36,822 nucleotides of DNA, taken from assembly GCA_001013295.1 (NCBI GenBank), contig LAZY01000061.1, forward strand, positions 1 to 36,822, written 5' to 3'. Source of the DNA: Chryseobacterium indologenes. Lineage in GTDB: Bacteria; Bacteroidota; Bacteroidia; Flavobacteriales; Weeksellaceae. The notes under the pieces were generated by a model. That model was given only the letters and a program-made list of their open reading frames with translations, had not been told where the DNA came from and ran no database searches. Positions 33,134 through 36,822 of this stretch are shown in pieces; position 1 is the stretch's first letter; every line of letters begins with the position of its first letter. Made by a program: the position numbers and the translations under genes.

Positions 33134-34012
33134 TTAGTTTAAGTTTTTAGTTTTTCTGGCTTTAATTAATCCGTTTGCAATGATTGCCAGTATCATAACA
33201 CCCGAGGCAATATAAAATATAGGGCTCATATGTTCTGATTCCCCAAAGATAAAAAAAGCTAGTATAATTCCGTAGACAGGTTCCAAATTAACTGTTAAAA
33301 TTAAAGTAAAAGGTGAGATATACTTCATTAAATTCACCGATTCCAGCATTGGAAAAGCAGTGAAAATACTGGCTAACAAGCATATTAACGCCAAATCTCT
33401 GTAGTTTATTTCATTCATCTGAAAAATTTGACCTGAAAGCAGATAGAAAATCATTAAAATGAACCAGCCACAGAAAATTTCGTAAAAAATAATGTTTCCG
33501 GAGCTTGTTTTACCAAACATTTTACCATTAAATACCGAGAAAATAGTCCCGAAAACAGCACATAAAATTCCGTAGATAATTCCTTCTTTAAAATGGAATT
33601 CTGTTTTAAAGATCAATAAAATACAGGCTACAATCACTGTTCCCATTACCACCTCCGAAATATCAACTTTTCTTTTGAAAATAATAGGTTCTAAAATTGA
33701 GGCAAAAAGTGTTGACAGGGAAAGGCAGCTTAAAGCAATCGAAACATTGGAAACCTTTATAGAATAAAAGAAGCAATACCAATGAAGCGCCATTGTAAAA
33801 CCGATAGCCGCCAGCTGAAAGAATATCTTTTTTGAAACTTTTATACTTTCTTTTTTAAAAACTCTGATGAATACAAAAAGAAAAATAGAAGCAAACAACA
33901 TTCGGTAAAATACCAGAATCTGTGCATTGGCCTGAATCAATTTTCCCAAAATTGCAGTGAACCCCCACAAAAATACTATTAAGTGCAACCTGAAAAGCGC
34001 CAATTTATGCAT
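33134..34012 (-). CDS. EamA/DMT-superfamily transporter
   Basis: This 292-residue protein has about ten membrane helices in two similar halves. The first begins LHLIVFLWGFTAILGKLI, typical of EamA family proteins, and the second has FPMLESVNLMKYISPFTLILTVNLEPVYGIILAFFIFGE, the usual helix-Pro-x-Gly signature near the end. Members export metabolites or amino acids through the inner membrane; the substrate is unknown. It is the first gene of a tight three-gene operon with the PorV-like barrel. The start at 34012 is preceded by an AAGGAG Shine-Dalgarno sequence, rare in this phylum. Confidence 0.92.
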   Translation of the reverse strand: MHKLALFRLHLIVFLWGFTAILGKLIQANAQILVFYRMLFASIFLFVFIRVFKKESIKVSKKIFFQLAAIGFTMALHWYCFFYSIKVSNVSIALSCLSLSTLFASILEPIIFKRKVDISEVVMGTVIVACILLIFKTEFHFKEGIIYGILCAVFGTIFSVFNGKMFGKTSSGNIIFYEIFCGWFILMIFYLLSGQIFQMNEINYRDLALICLLASIFTAFPMLESVNLMKYISPFTLILTVNLEPVYGIILAFFIFGESEHMSPIFYIASGVMILAIIANGLIKARKTKNLN

Positions 34013-34019
34013 AACCTAT

Positions 34020-34074
34020 CTCCTTTTTATTTTAACGTGCAAATTTACAAATACGCTTTTATAAATCTTGCAAA
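34020..34074 (-). promoter_or_regulatory. Promoter and Shine-Dalgarno of the EamA gene
   Basis: On the minus strand TAAATTTG (34040-34047) is an exact -7 box with TTTG (34071-34074) 23 bases upstream. AAGGAG lies 7 bases before the ATG (plus-strand about 34020-34025). This is the clearest Shine-Dalgarno sequence I see in the window. Confidence 0.5.
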
Positions 34075-34183
34075 AAAATATAAATTTACATTAGTAAAAA
34101 GATAATAAATGAAGTTTTTAATAGCTTTACTCTTAATTCAGAACATTTTCTATTAATTTAATAAAAAGATCAATCCACCAATT

Positions 34184-34705
34184 ATGATATTAAGTCCGAG
34201 CATTGAATTCAAAACAAAACATCTGACTTTAAGTCCTGTTGAAGACTTTCACATTGATGATATTTCTGAACATTTTACAAATGAGGTGACCAGATACATG
34301 CCTTTTAACCCACAAGGGAATAGACAGGATATAATCACCTTTGTGAATGAATCAAAAAGAACTTTATTACAAAACACAGATCTTGTAATGGTTGCTCTTG
34401 ACACTAATAGGGATTTTATAGGATGCTGTGGTATCCATAATATAACAGAAAAATCTGCTGAACTTGGTTTATGGCTAAAGAAAAGTTCTCAGGGGAAAGG
34501 ATTAGGAACTGAAATCATAACGACCCTCATAAAGTTTCTGGAAAAGAATTTTACTTTTGAGTATATTTTATATCCTGTAGATGAAGACAATATAGCCAGC
34601 AGAAAAATTCCGGAAAAACTTGGCTTTATTCCTGCTAAAAAATATAAAAAACATAAGAATCATCTTACCGACCTGAATATTATAGAATATAGAAAATATT
34701 ACTAA
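34184..34705 (+). CDS. GNAT-family N-acetyltransferase, RimJ/RimL type
   Basis: This 173-residue protein follows the RimJ/RimL-like acetyltransferase pattern: TKHLTLSPVEDFHIDDI near the start, FIGCCGIHNITEKSAELGLWL in the centre, the acetyl-CoA loop S-S-Q-G-K-G-L-G (about residues 104-111), and VDEDNIASRKIPEKLGF, where the Asn and the helix after it close the site. It would acetylate an alpha-amino group of a protein or a small molecule; the acceptor is unknown. It is divergent from the EamA gene across 171 bases and appears monocistronic. A weak hairpin (34729-34755) follows it. Confidence 0.9.
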   Translation: MILSPSIEFKTKHLTLSPVEDFHIDDISEHFTNEVTRYMPFNPQGNRQDIITFVNESKRTLLQNTDLVMVALDTNRDFIGCCGIHNITEKSAELGLWLKKSSQGKGLGTEIITTLIKFLEKNFTFEYILYPVDEDNIASRKIPEKLGFIPAKKYKKHKNHLTDLNIIEYRKYY

Positions 34706-34728
34706 CAACTAGATGCATTACTAAAAAA

Positions 34729-34755
34729 CCCTGAAAATGTGTTAAACTTTCAGGG
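34729..34755 (+). terminator. Hairpin after the GNAT gene, weak terminator
   Basis: CCCTGAAA pairs with TTTCAGGG around an 11-base loop, 23 bases after the stop; there is no T tract, so termination is uncertain. Confidence 0.45.
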
Positions 34756-34795
34756 CCTTCAAATAATAAACTATTAAAAAAATAAACTAGGAACA

Positions 34796-34830
34796 GAGTA
34801 ATTTTCAGAGGTAATCACCCTCCATTACTC
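34796..34830 (+). promoter_or_regulatory. Nested hairpin upstream of the carboxylase gene
   Basis: GAGTAAT (34796-34802) pairs with ATTACTC (34824-34830), and inside it GAGG (34808-34811) pairs with CCTC (34819-34822). It lies 156 bases before the carboxylase ATG and lacks a T tract. It could be an operator or structured RNA; the role is unknown. Confidence 0.3.
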
Positions 34831-34956
34831 TTATGTAAAGTTAGAAAAAATCTCAATTATTTAAAAATATTTTTTAGTTAAAAATTTCACAATTTACTAA
34901 AAACCAAATAATTAAACATATGTTTTACTTCCAATTCATATTCCTCATAAAAATAG

Positions 34957-34964
34957 TATCTTTA
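34957..34964 (+). promoter_or_regulatory. Near-consensus -7 box of the carboxylase gene
   Basis: TATCTTTA matches TAnnTTTG at seven of eight positions, 22 bases before the ATG, the same sequence and spacing as before the M3 peptidase gene. Confidence 0.35.
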
Positions 34965-34986
34965 AGCGTAAAAAATTGAAAATTTT

Positions 34987-36615
34987 ATGGACATCGAATT
35001 CAATAAACGAGAAGATCAGAACAGATTAAAATTATCTGAAATAAATCGCTTACTCACTGAGATCAAAAAAGGAGGTGGTGAGAAGAGGCTTCAAAAGCTT
35101 CGTGATGAAGGAAAAATGACAGCAAGAGAAAGGATAGATTATCTTCTCGATAAAGATTCGGAGTCTATAGAAATAGGAGCTTTTGCTGGTTATGAGATGT
35201 ATGCTGAGCATGGAGGATGTCCTAGTGGCGGTGTGGTAATTGTCATTGGATATGTTTCAGGAAAACAATGTATTGTAGTTGCTAATGATGCTTCAGTAAA
35301 GGCAGGTGCCTGGTTTCCTATCACAGGAAAGAAAAACTTAAGAGCACAGGAAATCGCCATGGAAAACAGGCTTCCGATCATCTATCTTGTAGATTCTGCA
35401 GGAGTTTATCTTCCTATGCAGGATGAGATTTTCCCGGATAAAGAGCATTTTGGAAGAATTTTCAGAAATAATGCTAAAATGAGCTCCATGGGAATCGTCC
35501 AGATTTCTGCAGTAATGGGCAGTTGTGTTGCCGGAGGAGCTTATCTTCCTATCATGAGTGATGAAGCCATGATTGTGGATAAAACAGGCTCTATTTTCCT
35601 AGCTGGAAGTTATCTTGTAAAGGCTGCCATTGGAGAAAGTATCGATAATGAAACTTTAGGAGGTGCCACTACGCATTGCTCCATTTCAGGGGTTACAGAT
35701 TATAAAGCTAAAGATGACAAAGACGCTTTAAACAGAATCAAAAATATCATGAAATCTATCGGAAGTACTGAAAAAGCAGGCTTCGACAGAATTGAAAGCT
35801 TCCCGCCAAAGGAAAACCCTGACAACATTTTTGGAATCATGCCTGTTTCCAGAGCTGAGCAATATGATACCTATGAAATTATTAAATGTATTGTAGATAA
35901 CTCTGAATATGATGAATACAAACCGGATTACGGAAAAAGTATCATCTGTGCTACGGCAAGGGTTGACGGATGGTCTGTAGGAATTGTAGCGAACCAGAGA
36001 AAGCTTGTAAAAAGTGGTAAAGGAGAAATGCAGTTCGGTGGAGTGATCTATTCTGACTCTGCAGATAAAGCGACCCGCTTCATTGCAAACTGCAACCAAA
36101 GAAAAATTCCGTTGATCTTCTTACAGGATGTTACCGGATTTATGGTAGGTTCAAAATCAGAACACGGAGGTATTATCAAAGACGGAGCAAAGATGGTGAA
36201 TGCTGTTTCTAATTCTGTTGTTCCTAAATTCACCATTATCACTGGAAATTCATACGGAGCAGGAAATTATGCAATGTGTGGTAAAGCTTATGATCCAAGA
36301 CTTATTGTAGCATGGCCATGGGCAGATCTAGCCGTGATGGGTGGAGCACAGGCAGCAAAAGTATTGGCTCAGATCCAGGAATCTACCCTGAAGAAACAAG
36401 GTAAAGAGATCTCTGAAGAAGAACATAATGAGATTCTGGATACCATCTCAAAGAAATATCAGAAACAAACCGAATCCACTTATGCTGCAGCAAGATTATG
36501 GACAGATGCGATCATCAATCCTGCAGATACCAGAAAATGGATCTCTATGGGAATTGAAGCGGCTAATCATGCCCCTATTACGGAGAAATTCAATCTGGGA
36601 GTGATTCAGGTATAA
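34987..36615 (+). CDS. Acyl-CoA carboxylase beta subunit (carboxyltransferase), methylcrotonyl-CoA type likely
   Basis: This 542-residue protein has two crotonase-fold halves. The first carries KMTARERIDYLLD and the oxyanion segment G178-SCVAGGAY, the second G420-NSYGAGNYAMCGKAYDP and VMGGAQAAKVLAQ. It transfers CO2 from carboxybiotin to an acyl-CoA in the cytoplasm. The length and the SAGVYLPMQDEIFPDKEHFG segment fit methylcrotonyl-CoA carboxylase beta (leucine breakdown) better than propionyl-CoA carboxylase, but the substrate is an inference. No biotin-carrying alpha subunit is nearby, and the gene is followed by a strong terminator, so it must pair with a subunit encoded elsewhere. Confidence 0.92.
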   Translation: MDIEFNKREDQNRLKLSEINRLLTEIKKGGGEKRLQKLRDEGKMTARERIDYLLDKDSESIEIGAFAGYEMYAEHGGCPSGGVVIVIGYVSGKQCIVVANDASVKAGAWFPITGKKNLRAQEIAMENRLPIIYLVDSAGVYLPMQDEIFPDKEHFGRIFRNNAKMSSMGIVQISAVMGSCVAGGAYLPIMSDEAMIVDKTGSIFLAGSYLVKAAIGESIDNETLGGATTHCSISGVTDYKAKDDKDALNRIKNIMKSIGSTEKAGFDRIESFPPKENPDNIFGIMPVSRAEQYDTYEIIKCIVDNSEYDEYKPDYGKSIICATARVDGWSVGIVANQRKLVKSGKGEMQFGGVIYSDSADKATRFIANCNQRKIPLIFLQDVTGFMVGSKSEHGGIIKDGAKMVNAVSNSVVPKFTIITGNSYGAGNYAMCGKAYDPRLIVAWPWADLAVMGGAQAAKVLAQIQESTLKKQGKEISEEEHNEILDTISKKYQKQTESTYAAARLWTDAIINPADTRKWISMGIEAANHAPITEKFNLGVIQV

Positions 36616-36640
36616 GTAATCATATAAACGATCATAAAAG

Positions 36641-36671
36641 ACGTCTCAATGGGTAATTGAGGCGTTTTTTT
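36641..36671 (+). terminator. Terminator of the carboxylase gene
   Basis: ACGTCTCAAT (36641-36650) pairs with ATTGAGGCGT (36656-36665) with one G-T pair around GGGTA, followed by seven T residues. Confidence 0.9.
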
Positions 36672-36701
36672 GTGATGATTAATAATAAGCTATGAATTTC
36701 C

Positions 36702-36716
36702 AAACCTAACAGGTTT
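36702..36716. repeat. AAACCTAACAGGTTT palindrome
   Basis: A 6-bp palindrome around AAC. I recall CCTAACAGGTTT as a frequent intergenic word in Bacteroidota. The rest of the window end (36672-36822) shows no coding frame I can support. Confidence 0.45.
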
Positions 36717-36822
36717 AGTTTGTGGTTGTATCAGGTTGAAGGAATGAATTGTGGATAAATTGTATGGATCCCTATGTGATGGAAAAAGAGCAGGGGAATA
36801 GGTATGCTGGTCTTACAGGGAA

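Noticed and set aside
36672..36822. Start of another gene at the right edge
   Set aside because: No open frame of useful length on either strand and no family-like residues; left unannotated.
1..36822. Defence island, prophage, integrative element or biosynthetic cluster
   Set aside because: No integrase, transposase, phage structural gene, toxin-antitoxin pair, restriction system or clustered biosynthetic genes were seen. SbcCD and the repeats do not by themselves make such a system.

Overview
The window reads as ordinary chromosome of a flavobacterium, most likely Chryseobacterium or a close relative (Weeksellaceae). The evidence is AT-rich DNA, Bacteroidota-type promoters (TAnnTTTG -7 box), starts mostly without Shine-Dalgarno sequences, a type IX secretion (T9SS) C-terminal sorting domain, a PorV/PorQ-family barrel, lipoproteins, a Flavo-1-like RNA, and intergenic repeats of a kind common in this group. 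I see no phage, plasmid, insertion sequence, CRISPR array, rRNA or tRNA.

Layout: (1) 1-3.9 kb: the last codons of a TPM-type protein, a small membrane protein, a KefF/KefG-like quinone reductase coupled to a KefB/KefC-type K+/H+ antiporter, and a convergent head-GIN lipoprotein. (2) 4.1-8.9 kb: an M3 metallopeptidase lipoprotein, a repeat-filled gap, a YchJ/SEC-C protein with an exported partner, SlyD-type isomerase, VF530-type protein and a 50-residue basic protein. (3) 9.0-13.2 kb: sbcDC. (4) 13.3-18.3 kb: a large inverted-repeat element, a luciferase-like monooxygenase, an exported TraB/GumN/Tiki-like protein and an S9 dipeptidyl peptidase. (5) 18.4-22.7 kb: the Flavo-1-like RNA, YceI, a DOPA-dioxygenase-type LigB protein, a subtilase lipoprotein and a GNAT enzyme. 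(6) 22.7-27.9 kb: hutH, two exported proteins of unknown function, and uvrC. (7) 28.3-34.0 kb, minus strand: an EamA transporter, a PorV/PorQ-family barrel and an exported protein in a tight operon, then a 954-residue T9SS cargo protein with ELW..DGT..GT repeats. (8) 34.1-36.8 kb: a second GNAT enzyme and an acyl-CoA carboxylase beta subunit.

How the genes fit together: peptide and amino-acid use is a recurring theme (M3, S9 and S8 peptidases, histidine ammonia-lyase, a branched-chain-type acyl-CoA carboxylase), as are DNA repair (SbcCD, UvrC) and cell-envelope or secretion functions. Most genes are single or in pairs separated by clear hairpin terminators, many of them bidirectional.

I found no convincing new multi-gene system. 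The least explained signals lie between genes: several families of palindromic repeats (a perfect 26-bp hairpin whose arms recur elsewhere as spaced inverted pairs, a ~190-bp element ending in inverted ACCACAAAAGTCACAAAAG, GGCTAAAGCC hairpins, and ATCAAAGAT-centred palindromes). Within genes, a subtilase lacking the oxyanion-hole Asn and a possibly leaderless uvrC message stand out.
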